Assembly: GCA_025786725.1 (NCBI GenBank)
Contig: JAHLTZ010000034.1
Span: 1 to 64,000 of the forward strand
Direction: 5' to 3'
Source: Syncephalis fuscata
Lineage: Eukaryota; Zoopagomycota; Zoopagomycetes; Zoopagales; Piptocephalidaceae
Length of the DNA: 64,000 nucleotides
How positions within the stretch are numbered: position 1 is the first letter of the stretch; each line of letters begins with the position of its first letter. The notes beneath the pieces were generated by a model. That model was not told the DNA's origin. It searched no databases and saw only the letters and a list, made by a program, of their open reading frames with translations. Shown here piece after piece: positions 25,131-36,868 of this stretch. A program made the position numbers and the translations under genes.

Positions 25131-25851
25131 ATGTCTTACACTTCACTTCGTCTAGGAGACGTTGCTCCAGGTACGCTACTTAGATATCATATCATTTATA
25201 CGCTTATTAACACTGGTGCTAAATAGATTTTACGGCTCCATCGACTCAGGGTGAGATCAAGTTCCACGAATGGATTGGCGATAGCTGGGCCATCCTATTC
25301 TCGCATCCGGCCGATTTCACGCCCGTGTGCACAACGGAACTGGGTCAAGTAGCTCGACTATCGCAGGCTTTCAAGGATCGCAATGTCAAAGTCATTGGCC
25401 TGAGCGTTGACTCAGTGGAGGATCACAAGAAGTGGGTCGACGATATTAACGAGGTCAATAGCGTCAACCTTCAATTCCCAATCATTGCCGATAAGGACAC
25501 AAAGGTAGCCAATCTCTACAGCATGCTCGACACCCCCGAACACGATCCAACCAACATCCAAAAGTCTGGTATCCCGTTTACTGTCCGTGCCGTTTTCATT
25601 ATTGATCCCAAGAAAACGGTTCGTCTCACACTGACCTACCCAGCTAGTTGTGGACGCAACTTTGACGAGATTCTACGTGTCGTCGACAGTCTTCAATTGA
25701 CTGATCGTCGCCGTGTCACAACTCCGGCCAACTGGCAGCCTGGTGATGAAGTCATCATCCACCCAGGCGTTTCTGATGAAGAGGCTGCCACGCTTTTCCC
25801 TGGTTACAAGACTGTCAAGCCATACTTCGTCTTGCTAAACTTAATGACTAG
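25131..25851 (+). CDS. 1-Cys peroxiredoxin (Prx6 type), copy A
   Basis: Reduces hydrogen peroxide and alkyl hydroperoxides; 221 aa after frame correction. Exons 25131-25170 and 25227-25851. The peroxidatic Cys48 lies in HPADFTPVCTTELG, and YPASCGRNFDEILR plus NWQPGDEVIIHPGVSDEEA are typical of Prx6/PRX1. There is no mitochondrial presequence, so a cytosolic location is likely. The family's conserved C-terminus (VKPYLR) is broken: as printed the frame gives KPYFVLLN and runs to 25870. One extra base near 25825-25827 gives KPYLRLAKLND and a stop at 25849-25851. A second family member follows at 27155 in the same orientation. Confidence 0.9.
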
Positions 25852-27154
25852 GCTGCAAATCATTTGTTAATAAAATACTCATACTATGTGATCAATATTT
25901 TAACATTTGGTAACAATTTATTTATAATAATCCACAATGTTAACATCCAATTTTACGAGTGTATTAAATAAAGCATTTGAGCTTCTATAAATATTGTGCG
26001 TATATATATATAGTCAATAATAATTAACTTTGATAAATATTAAGCTGCAAGACATGTTATTAGTTTAGTGTAATGCCATTATACAAATCGTTAATTACAG
26101 TAAAAATAATCAAAACTAATCGCTGTAACTTCATCTAATTGTGGACTTACTAAATAAAAAATGGCAATTTTGATTCTAATGGATTACTGCCATTGTAGGA
26201 AAATGTCTCATTCTATACATGTAAAATCTACTAATCATTTGTAGCACAACTGTGTTGATATGACCTCATGATTGTCACTGCTTTGCGCCTTATTAGTACC
26301 GCCATTGGAGATAAATTTAGCAGAAGCATGACTGTATTTGGTATGGTGAACAACACTGATACAAGATAACTGTTACCATAATGATGATCCCTCTATTCGC
26401 AACCAAACTATGTTGCATAGCTAGATTCACTAAACCATTGCTTTACTTTAACCAAATAGCTTAAATTTAATTGCGTTTTTCTATTGTAACAACTGCTGTT
26501 ATTCTGCGTAATAATCTATAAATTACTGAGCAATAATTTATTGGCATTTGCCTTTAATGTTAATCAGTTAGTTCACGTGTATTCCAATTTGCCACCATGC
26601 TTATTCGTTCTACCAATAAGAGCCGGCAATGACGCCACACTTGTCTAGAATGTCGGATATTCAGTACAGCCAGTAGAGTGACCGAGTGATTCCATTATTC
26701 CGGTCCGGCTCTTGGTGTACGCAATTTTTCCTGTTGGCCCGTGAGGGTGCCAGATTAGCCTACTTTGGAAGGTACTGGTGCACCGCTGCCATTTCAAGCG
26801 TGTATTCTAGAAATTGTCCACGGATGAGGAAACACACGAACTACACTGGTGCACACTGTCTGGGCCGACTCATTATTCCGACGTCTTAATCTTCTTGCAT
26901 CACCAAAAGACCATTGTCTTGTACACGTGTCTATAGCGCCGCAAAACAATAATTCTTATTTAATTCTTGCCGTAAACGCCGCTTCATCCCTCTATTACCT
27001 CTCTTTTATTTCATTTGCCAATTATCCAACCGCTCGCTACTATTGTTGTTGTTATTGTCGTTTTTACTGCCTACTATCCGGCATTATTTACTATATTGAC
27101 GTCTTTTTTTAATTTTTACTAAACTACACGCTGCAATTGATTAATTTTATTAAA
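25852..27154. other. Intergenic region between the peroxiredoxin genes
   Basis: The first 700 bases are AT-rich. From about 26590 to 26950 the sequence is noticeably richer in GC and includes two GGTGCAC copies (26778 and 26851 areas). No conserved protein was recognised in it, so it is either upstream regulatory and leader sequence of copy B or relic DNA. Confidence 0.4.
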
Positions 27155-28074
27155 ATGCTCTGCATTGGAACCATAGCACCAGGTTGGTTATAATAATAGT
27201 TCAATTTTAACAATCACAAACCGCTTTATATCTAGACTTTGAAGCTGATACAACTAAAGGTCGGCTTCGTTTTTATGATTACATCGAAGGATCATGGAGT
27301 ATTCTCTATGCACATCCAATGGATTTTAGTAAGTTGATATGCTTAAACGACTAACCGCTAGCACTAATCGATCAATAAACAAACAAATAAATAGCGCCTG
27401 TATGTACTACTGAACTAGTGGCAGTAGCATTACTTGCACCAGAGATGCAGGCTTTAAATTGCAAACTTATGGGCATTAGCGTTGACAGTGTGGAGTCACA
27501 CTGGGAGTGGATACGCGACATTGAAGAGATTATGCAAGAGGGCAAATTTAACTGTCCTGTTGTAAGTAGATCAAATAACTAACTGTAATAATCATTACTT
27601 ACTCATTAAATAATGAAACGCCAGGTTGGCGATAGCTCGTGTGAAGTTGCATTACTTTACGATATGCTTGATCAGCCTCGAGAAAATGGTCGACGTGCAA
27701 CACCTTTTGAGGCCAATTTTACACTACGTTCCGTTTATATTATCGATCCACAAAAGCGTATCCGCGCCACCATCAGTTATCCAGCCAGCTGTGGTAGAAA
27801 CTTTGACGAAGTATTACGTATATTAACGGCACTTCAGCTTGAAGAACAATACAATGTACATACACCAGCCGATTGGGACTTTAATGAGCGAGGTAAACAC
27901 ATGTTAGAAATTTACTACACATTTGGCTTACATTTTAGCAATAATAGTACTAGTACCAAAAGATGTGTCTCAGAGGAGGCTACCAAGCAACTTGGTGAGA
28001 TAAAATCTGATGTAGTGCCTTATATGCGATGGGCCGAATGTCCCAAAAAAAGGGATAATATTGCAGACTTTTAA
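27155..28074 (+). CDS. 1-Cys peroxiredoxin (Prx6 type), divergent copy B
   Basis: Paralogue of the upstream peroxiredoxin; 230 aa after frame correction. Exons: 27155-27182, 27236-27328, 27395-27561, 27625-27892, 27939-28074. The peroxidatic Cys44 is in the motif HPMDFTPVCTTEL, and YPASCGRNFDEVLR is intact. It has more introns than copy A and is clearly diverged: the usual PIIADKD segment reads CPVVGDSS and the end reads VVPYMRWAE. Near 27968-27971 one extra base joins VLVPKDVS to SEEATKQLG in frame. Intron 4 (27893-27938) happens to be open in one frame, so an unspliced reading exists but does not resemble the family. Function as a peroxidase is likely, not certain. Confidence 0.82.
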
Positions 28075-28397
28075 ATATTTTAACCTCTTTTCAATAAATG
28101 TTTATATCATTGCTTTATTTTGGTTATCTTTAGTCGCTTTGCGCCACTTTCTAAACAACACAATTAGACTAAACACAAACTAGACACAGTTTAGTTTAAT
28201 TTATTAAACCATTTGTATTGATTACACTGATGAAACTCATTTAAATCTAAACAATAGTTTACAATGTACAAATATTATCTATAAAAATGCCAATAATTAT
28301 TAAGCTAAATATTACATACTATATAAATTTAAACACAGATGGTATAATAGAAATGCAACATATCAATGGCTAGTATGAATTTATTATTCGTGCTATT
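28075..28397. other. Convergent intergenic region
   Basis: AT-rich spacer between the peroxiredoxin and MATE gene ends. No gene is seen. Confidence 0.6.
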
Positions 28398-30339
28398 TTA
28401 TACCATGCTAGTTTCTTCTTTATCTACCTCATCGCCATAGTCTATACGCTGATGGCAACGCATTACCTCGTCAGCCCAATCAAGGCGAAGAATCATCCAC
28501 ACTTCGCCGATAGACACAATGAAGAGAGCAGAGCACAGTCCCCACCAAAGGCCGGCCAAGCCCATGTGCATTCTGAATGCCAAATAAAGACCAAGTGGAA
28601 AACAGATTGCATAATAACCAAACAAGGTCAAATAAGCACCAAAGTGTTGTTGGCCAGCTCCGCGCAATACACCGCCGCAAATACCACCAAAAACGTCGCC
28701 AATCTGGAACAGCGCGACAATAGGAAGGACTTTGCTAACTAGTTCTACTACCTCAGGATCATTGTTGAACAGAAGACCCCATTGGCCCTTAAATATAAGA
28801 AGAAGCAGTGTGTTGAAGGTCGCAACGCAAGCCGCCAGCAATAGCGCGCTGTTGCAGGCAAGATGGGCACGATTGTCGTTTTTCGCGCCTAACTCATTAC
28901 CGATTCGATTGGCAACGGTAATGCTAATACCTGTTAGAGTCACCGTTAAATTAGTTACGATTTATGGTATATTGCAGATACAACATACCAGATGGGATCA
29001 TGTATAAGATGGCAACCGTGGTCAGTACAATACTTTGCGCCGCTAACGATATTGTGCCTAGATAGCCGGCAGCCAAAGCAACTATTTCGAATGCCCACCA
29101 CTCGCTGCAAATCAATCCTACACCGGCAAGACCAAGTTTAATAAACTGGCCCCATCCACGGAACGCTTCGCGCGAAAATCCGCCCCAGCATTTGCCGCCA
29201 CCAATGTAGCGCACATACATAATAGACAGGCCGAAATTAAACCAGTGCGTTATTGCTATAGCAATTGGCGCACCAATAAAGCCCACTGCCATGGGAGGCC
29301 ACCAAATAAGTAAGTAGTTGAGAATTGCGTTGAAAGGACTTGTGATCATTAGAATATAAGTACCGGCATCCATAATACCTTATGTTACAACAGATTGGTT
29401 AGCTACCAGGCTATCGTGCTTATCAATGGCCTACCTTGCGCCTGCAAATAACGTTTCATACACTCAAACATAAAATACGGAACAAGAGCCGGTAGAGCCC
29501 ACCGGGTGAAAGCACCGCTAAGTACTGATAGTTCAGGACTTTGGCCCAAGTACAAAAGAATGCTTTCGGCATGCCACCAACTAACACCGATGGGCAGCGT
29601 TATTAAAAACATAATAAGCATGGCGCGCTGTAAATAGACACCAAGGGCATAAGAGTCTTTGCTAGCTGTATATGACTGACTACCAAGTGTATCTAGGGCT
29701 GTAGCCATACCATTGGCCACGGCCCAGCCGGTCACCGAGATATACATAGAGCCTAGAGCCGCTGCTGCTAATTCCAACGCACCCTTATGGCCAAGCGCAA
29801 ATACACAAGCAATATCAATTGATTTTTGTAACAAATATGCTACTACCACCGGACTGGCCAATCGTGCCATTGAGCCGAGTTCCTTTAGTACAGCACCTGG
29901 CTGTTTAATTTCCTCCAGCGTAAGATCACTCGAACCATGCGCATCCTCGATTAGTCTTTCGCTTTCGTTGGTCTTTGTGCAGATATACAATCAACGATTT
30001 TGTTGATTCATTCCAATTAATGTAGCAATCAATTAGTTATTATTACGCAATATAAATACAACATACCCAATCTTGCAAATATTGTTTTGAGTGGGTCTCA
30101 CTAGTTTCTTGCGATTTATAAAACTCAGTTGATATAACTTCTTCATAAATCCTGGTATGGGAAGATACGTTGCTGCGAAAACGTGCCGATTCTGAGCTAT
30201 CGCTTATTTCGTTATATAAAGTGGCAGTAGACGCGCATTGTATTGTTTTCTTATCATCCACTGGTGAACTATTCCGGCTAGATACAAGTCCGTTAGGTGC
30301 AGGCTGCTGACCATTGGGCGAAACGTTGGCCGAGTCCAT
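28398..30339 (-). CDS. MATE family multidrug/toxin efflux transporter
   Basis: Cation-coupled exporter of organic compounds; 577 aa. Exons (minus): 30339-30067, 29972-29435, 29378-28989, 28930-28398; total divisible by three. The first ~120 residues are hydrophilic and Ser-rich (cytoplasmic tail, no signal peptide). Twelve hydrophobic segments follow. Family marks include LASPVVVAYLLQKS in TM1, LDTLGSQSYTA, KRYLQAQGIMDAGTYILMI (joined across an intron), IPSGISITVANRIGNELGA (joined across an intron) and GGVLRGAGQQ. Location may be plasma or vacuolar membrane, which the sequence does not decide. Confidence 0.92.
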
Positions 30340-31765
30340 TGTTTTTGTTGCTAAATGAATATGTATTGCTGTGTTATTTACACGCTTGTTTTTATACAGT
30401 TACTAATAACTCCACACATATAATAATAACACGCCGTAATAAGCTTATGAATAATATCCTTAAATGACAATAAATAGCTAAACTGTTGTAATTGAGGCGA
30501 GGAGAAGTGCAACAAAAAGAAAAGCGTCGTAAGTAGCTCTATGTTGTCGTTATTGTTACTTATTCGTCTTTGATGACGCATTGGTACTACATCTTATTTA
30601 CAAAACAGGTTTGGCTGTTACGTCTTCACATTGATTGATTTATATAAATGTCACGAGAAGACGACAATTTTAAATAGTATTCCGCTTGGAATAAGATAGC
30701 CATTACTGTTCTTTTGTCGATGTACATGAAACAAAAGACTAGCATTTTGCAATTATTGAATGGCCTTTGAACGGACCTTGTAGATTTTTTTTACAAAAAT
30801 AGATTTTGATTAATTGAGGCTACAAACTGTATTCATGCCACATCACAAATGACCGCAATTTTATTATAGCAAAAAACAACGCCTTTTTCTCTTCTTCTTA
30901 GTCTATAGATTTATAGCAACATACTATTACTGCTTTGAATATTACAATTGCCATTAAAATGTAGGAGCTACTGTACTTTAACTCTCACATCTTTATTTAA
31001 TCATTTCACTCCAGTTTTAAATACAATTAAACATTCACTCATCACTATAACGTGTATAATATTGCATCCAACGTTAATTAATTCATGTTTAATTAGCAAT
31101 ACAATAATGCAATTAAATATGCACATTACGGTATTAGTTGAAGTTGAAATAACATTTAATAAAATAAAAGGCTTTTACATTGAATTGTTGAATATCTTTG
31201 TTGAAATGGTCTACAAGTATAAAAAGAATAAAATAATTGCAATTATTGAATATAATTACTATAATATGCAAATGTGGTTCAAGTAAACAGAAACAAAATA
31301 GAAAAGAAGTAAATCATATAACAGTTTGATGTGCAGTATGACAAACAGGTAACGGAAGTAATGAGGAACGATATGGAATTGTGATCATATGGCTTCTATT
31401 AATACTCGATCAATCTTTCTACACATGGCCAACAACAATGATCAGTCTTAAATTTTTCAAATAAATCAAATAGTATGTTACATTATGTATTTAAATATTT
31501 AAAATAACAGCTACTAATACAATGTTCTGTTTGTGCTTTTATTCCAAAAGGCCATACAATTTTATGCATGGGCCTAATAGCAATATGCCATAGGCAACAT
31601 TGGCCTTTTGACCTTTTGACCTTTTGGCCTTTTGATCTTTTGGCCTTTTGGCCTTTTGACCTTTCATTTTATTTAAACCACAAGCATTAGCATTGGGCAT
31701 TCAGCAAAGTACTATTCTCTCTTTATTGCTTTTCATTTCCTTCAAAATTTCACCTTGCATTTGTC
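30340..31765. other. Divergent intergenic region
   Basis: AT-rich space holding promoters for the MATE gene and the GPI-anchored protein gene. A 113-codon open frame at 30948-31286 is AT-driven and low in credibility. A 10-bp tandem repeat lies at 31602-31664. Confidence 0.55.
31602..31664 (+). repeat. 10-bp minisatellite (GGCCTTTTGA)
   Basis: About six head-to-tail units of GGCCTTTTGA, with GACC/GATC variants at the junctions. It ends about 100 bp before the start codon of the GPI-anchored protein gene, in the likely promoter or leader. Confidence 0.8.
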
Positions 31766-32427
31766 ATGATAGCCTTAAACCGACCCTCCGCCGTTCTTTG
31801 GGGCAGCCTTTTGGTTCTTTTTCTGAATAGCCAGGTAAGTACTAAAAACTATTTATCTCTGCAAGCTTATTGAAGTTTTCATTCTAGTATACGGCTGCGG
31901 AACATCTTACCTACACCATTAATCCTCACAGTCTAGATGGAATTTGTGTAGACAAGCCATATAGCTATGTTGCGTATAACGTTACGGCAACTAACCAATT
32001 ACAACAAGCGGCTGGTGTCTACCTAATGCCAAAGGACACCTTTGATAGCATTCGCTTGGCGGGACAAGACGCCAACGCTACAATGGCAGCAACACGTTAT
32101 GACAAGCTCAACTCTTGTCCAGGCGATGCAAAATCTACCATGAATCATTGCTATATTGGATTGGATAAAGCCAGACAAATGGCAACATCTACTATCGGAA
32201 GTTGCATTGCAATCAATAATACACATTCTGCACAGCAAGCCACATTTGAAATAACGTACGCATTTGGCGATACACCAAATATTAACGTTCAAAATACCAA
32301 AGTATTGGGAACACCAAACACAAACGGCGCTAAGGATGAGAAAACCAATTCCGCCTCCAATGATACTGCAAGACTATTAATGACGTCAACTCTTGGTCTT
32401 TTAGTTATAATGTCAGTATTGCTATAA
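31766..32427 (+). CDS. Putative GPI-anchored cell-surface protein
   Basis: Two exons (31766-31834, 31888-32427) give 202 aa. Exon 1 encodes almost exactly the signal peptide (hydrophobic core VLWGSLLVLFL). The mature part has four cysteines (GICVDKP, NSCPGD, NHCYIG, GSCIAI), several N-glycosylation sequons and a Ser/Thr/Asn-rich stalk. The C-terminus is hydrophobic (LLMTSTLGLLVIMSVLL) after a small-residue region, as expected of a GPI-attachment signal. I recognise no domain family. Surface location is inferred from the two terminal signals. Confidence 0.72.
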
Positions 32428-32761
32428 CAAAGCTCAAGAAGCTATTTAGAATTGTCATGAAAATAGCATAATATTGACATGATTATACTAATTTAACAAA
32501 TTGCAAATAAAATCTATTTTAACAGAATGAGATTGTATTAATAGCGATTAGAAATTCAAACAAAGAAAACATTAAAATTAATTAAAATAAATACTTCAAT
32601 ACTCCACAGTACGTTCTGGGATATTATTAAAATAACAACAATACAGTTTATGCTATATAGCATGGCCGTTCAAAATAATTGTTTGCAAAAAGATGCTTGT
32701 TTAGAATAGCTTAAAGAGTATTTACATTGCTTGATAATAGTGAATATGACTAGTTGTAAAA
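32428..32761. other. Convergent intergenic region
   Basis: AT-rich spacer between the GPI protein gene and the first 7TM gene. No gene is seen. Confidence 0.6.
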
Positions 32762-33760
32762 TCAACTATTTTCTTTGGGCGGTCCTGATTTGGCAGTCGC
32801 AATTTGTGAAATAACCATAAGGTTTTCGGTATTTGGACGATTTGATAGCTTAGATGTTTGTCGCATACTTTGGCAATGATATATTAAAACTTTAGAAATA
32901 ACCAGCCTATAATGTGTGTAAGCTTAGGATACAAATAAAATTAGCACTTACCAATTTACAACAAAAAACAGCTGTGAAAACTGCTTGCCTACTTCGAGCA
33001 CAATCATTGTAATACAAATTACATTGCACAAAACTGCCCATATCATTGTTTGTACACCGTCATGCGCCAGCCGTTTCCATGCTTCCGATCCAAATGTGCG
33101 GTATTGTTGGTATGCCACGCGAATAAATATACATGAAAATAGTATATTGAGGGGAAGTTCTGTGCCAAACCAATAATACGGTAGAAATGTTGGATAGTTG
33201 AATACACAGCCAAGTGCTGGATCAAGTGTCATTATTGTTGTTGCCCACGAATAATAGATATAGCCAGTCTGTGGCAACATAAGCCCAAAGCCAACAATTA
33301 ACACCCAACGCTGTCGACACTGAACAAGATATGCTTTTTGCAACATAATAGCACTGTTACAAATCGCTGCCGTCAGTAGACATACGTTAGCATACCATGC
33401 AAATATACGGCAGTTAATGCCAACGGAAAATAAGCTAAACGCCATAAATAGTCCAAATATCACTCCAAGCAGTGCCGGTATTGTGCATAGCCAACTAGAT
33501 ACGGCGCGTGGCCGATGAATAACCAACTTGGACGCATGTACAAGATTGACTGAAAACATGTACAATATAAACATATTAGGAACGAGCTGTGCATAAAAGC
33601 CAAACAGTCGATGTCGTATTTCATTTATATCATCGGGCGTTTGAAGTATATAATCCATGGCATCCATTTCACCAAGTGGATGAAGTGGAATTCCCCACAA
33701 GTGGGTAGCGTTCTTTTCCCATCCTGATATAATTATTTTGCTTTTGTCGATATTTGGCAT
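32762..33760 (-). CDS. Orphan seven-transmembrane protein, copy 1
   Basis: Exon 1 runs 33760 to about 32949; exon 2 ends at 32762. Intron: GTAAGTGCTAAT to CATTATAG. Product about 317 aa. There are seven hydrophobic segments, near 52-76, 90-114, 120-142, 151-172, 195-217, 235-257 and 261-280. The short N-terminus has one N-glycosylation site (NAT at 17). Cys117 at the start of TM3 and Cys185 in the second outer loop are placed like the disulfide of class-A GPCRs. The hydrophilic tail differs from copies 2 and 3. The encoded 270 N-terminal residues are identical to copy 3. A GPCR-like receptor is plausible, but no named family is recognised. Confidence 0.75.
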
Positions 33761-34800
33761 AGTGACAGGCGTTCTATACTACAATTTATATTATTAATAT
33801 TATATTGAGAGCGCGGTAATTGAGTAAAGAGATGGCTGGGATAAAATGGGGTGTTTGTAGCTGTTGTGCTTGGAAAATCCTGCTCTTATGTGGTCTATCG
33901 TGCATAACAGAAACCTGCTGCACCGTTTGCCTTAGCTTTCCAATAGTCGTTACATCCTTGTACTAAATTAAATATGCGATAAACTAGTTTTTGACATATT
34001 TGTACTCTGAGCAAAAATAACAGAATTATGAAATACTTTATAGTTGGTTCATTAGTATCATTAGAATTAATAAGAGCACAACATTAAAAGCTGTATATAC
34101 TGTTGTTTAGTAATACAGGCATAAACTACTAAATTTAGATATGCAATAGTGCAATAATAGGTGTATTTGATGCTTTGGTATATTCAGACTTATTTTGTGC
34201 AAAGTCAATGAATGTTGACTGCTATCGATGGTCTAGATTTCCAAACAGGTTTTTTATGATAAAAGTAATAGCCATGATTGGTGGGTCCCAGTACAAGACA
34301 AAGCAGTTCATCAATATACTAAACTACTGCTAACATCACATGCCTTGAAAGTATTCTAGACTTTTGAACTTATTAAAGCACAAGTTCATTATGTGTTTTA
34401 ATTAGACAAATACAGTGAAGACGCATATTTTAAATCGTCATTTATCTACCCTTGGCTATTTTGTATTAGCGGCCTTGGTATACAAAATAATCCAATAAGT
34501 ATTAGTCAGCTTGACAAGATTGGAGTGGCTTGATGTATAATTTCTTGTTCTTATGTGTTTTAAATAAAGGTCTAGACCGAGTATTTTATTTCTTTGGATA
34601 ATAGTTGCCTTGATAGAGTTGGCAATTGAAGCCCAAGCAAATATATTAAACAAAAGCAGTGGTCTTTCCAGTACTTACCATTTACTACTACAATCGAAGT
34701 TATTAAGCGTATTCATTATAATGTATATTGCATTAAATATTTTACGAAAACTAATCATTTACTGAATTATTAATATTAATATATATTTAATTAGTCGGAT
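33761..34800. other. Intergenic region between 7TM copies 1 and 2
   Basis: The part up to about 33993 belongs to the inverted duplication shared with 51532-51764. Beyond that the sequence is AT-rich and no gene is seen; a 65-codon minus frame at 34456-34653 is not credible. Confidence 0.55.
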
Positions 34801-35791
34801 TCACAAGGCAGAGTTGGCGGTCTCAATATTTGATAAATGCGCAAAATGATAAGTGTTTGGACGATTTGATAGTTTAGTTGACCGTCGCATACATTGACAA
34901 TGGTATATTAAAATCTTTGATGTGACTAGCCTATCAATTTAGTAAATATCGTAATATATACATATATAAATGCATTTCTTACCAATTTATGAGAAAAAAT
35001 AATTGTGAAAACTGCTTGCCTACTTCAAATACAATCATAGTAATGCAAATTACATTGCACAAAACTACCCATATCATTGTTTGTACACCATCGTGCGCTA
35101 GTTGCTTCCATGCTTCAGACCCGAATATGCAGTATTGCTTGTAAGCCACACGAATAAATATACATGAAAATAGTATATTGAGGGGAAGTTCTGTGCCAAA
35201 CCAATAATACGGTAGAAATGTTGGATAGTTGAATACACAGCCAAGTGCTGGATCAAGTGTCATTATTGTTGTTGCCCACGAATAATAGATATAGCCAGTC
35301 TGTGGCAACATAAGCCCAAAGCCAACAATTAACACCCAACGCTGTCGACACTGAACAAGATATGCTTTTTGCAACATAATAGCACTGTTACAAATCGCTG
35401 CCGTCAGTAGACATACGTTAGCATACCATGCAAATATACGGCAGTTAATGCCAACGGAAAATAAGCTAAACGCCATAAATAGTCCAAATATCACTCCAAG
35501 CAGTGCTGGTATTGTGCATAGCCAACTAGATATGGCGCGTGGCCGATGAATAACCAACTTGGACGCATGTACAAGATTGACTGAAAACATGTACAATATA
35601 AACATATTAGGAACGAGCTGTGCATAAAAGCCAAACAGTCGATGTCGTATTTCATTTATATCATCGGGCGTTTGAAGTATATAATCCATGGCATCCATTT
35701 CACCAAGTGGATGAAGTGGAATTCCCCACAAGTGGGTAGCGTTCTTTTCCCATCCTGATATAATTATATTACTCTTATTAATATTTGGCAT
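34801..35791 (-). CDS. Orphan seven-transmembrane protein, copy 2
   Basis: Same two-exon structure as copy 1, with exon 1 from 35791 and the stop at 34801-34803; about 312 aa. The 7TM topology, Cys117 and Cys185 are kept. Between about 35155 and 35765 the DNA is almost identical to copy 1 (only a few silent-type changes seen, for example at 35505 and 35532). Outside this tract both the C-terminal coding part (QYCIFGSEAWKQLA, IVFEVGKQ, FFLINW) and the 5' flank are clearly diverged. The cytoplasmic tail ends ETANSAL, unlike the other copies. Confidence 0.74.
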
Positions 35792-36868
35792 TCTGTATTT
35801 AAATTGATGTAATAATTAAAATAAAATAATGGGTGCAATTATACAGAAACAGGGAATTAACAAGGAGTGTAAAAAAGGTTAATAATACTTTATAAATTTG
35901 TCCTGAACTGTTACAGTTAAGTACGCGCAAATGGGGAATATGCATGGCAAACAGGTTACTTCGCTGTACATAGCGTAGTTTAGGTAAATAGTCAATTATA
36001 ATTGAGAATACAACAAAGTAAAGTTACTTATTTAAAATCAACTAAATAAACATTTAAATTTGCCAAAAAAAAACAATGTAAACGCCAACCGTCTAGTTGT
36101 ATATAGCTTTAGTATCTGGCAACAATGAGGTAGTAGTTGCAAAGCGCTGTCTTGTACATGCAGCCTTGCAGCAAATGTCTACCCATTGGTCTAGACCCAA
36201 GCGCTGTGCAACCGTTGCTTTGATCACTCGTTGAATTAGCAGTGGCGCGCCATCATGCGTCACCAACAGCATACCTCGGGTAATAATGGCCAAGTCTATG
36301 CTTGTGCCTTAGAATGGTAGAGATTGTCGTAGTACCCATGTTTGTTGAACATAGATTTGCTCGTTGTTTAGTTCCATACAATTGAGAAGGCTGCATCAAT
36401 GTGCATAGCTATCCATGCAACTATAGATGTATTTAAATGAATAAATGATCTATTTTTACTTTGTAAATAAATTGTATATAATTCATGCTATATAATTAAA
36501 ATTTAATAACTGTTAACAATGCTGTGTTATTAAATTAGCCATCATAACAATGAGATTTATTGAATTTATAAACTAAACACTATTTTCCAATGCAAATAAT
36601 AACAACACATTTGCTTCTATTGTGGATCGATGTTCTTTCTGTGGATTTTGAATCACAGTTTTAATTTTGACAGTTTATTAATGATGCATGTTTGCATTAC
36701 AGACAGCATCACTGTTATCATCGTCAGCATCATCATTGCTGTCGCTCGTGGTCGCGTATCGTTTCAGCAGTTAATATCGCTTGTCTGCATTTGTCTTTCG
36801 TTGATCCTACATCCTACTGCGCTGATCTAAATACGTGTACGTAAAAGTCTCTTTCTCGCTCTGTCATC
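35792..36868. other. Divergent intergenic region
   Basis: AT-rich DNA between 7TM copy 2 and CCT7, with one GC-richer block at 36093-36420. The last 250 bases form the CCT7 promoter and leader. Confidence 0.5.
36093..36293 (-). CDS. Possible gene fragment (low confidence)
   Basis: A 66-codon open frame on the minus strand lies in a block richer in GC than its neighbours. The peptide has ordinary composition (LLVTHDGAPLLIQRVIKATV, then WVDICCKAAC). No start-proximal exon or family was recognised. It may be a relic exon or chance. Confidence 0.2.
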   Translation of the reverse strand: MAIITRGMLLVTHDGAPLLIQRVIKATVAQRLGLDQWVDICCKAACTRQRFATTTSLLPDTKAIYN

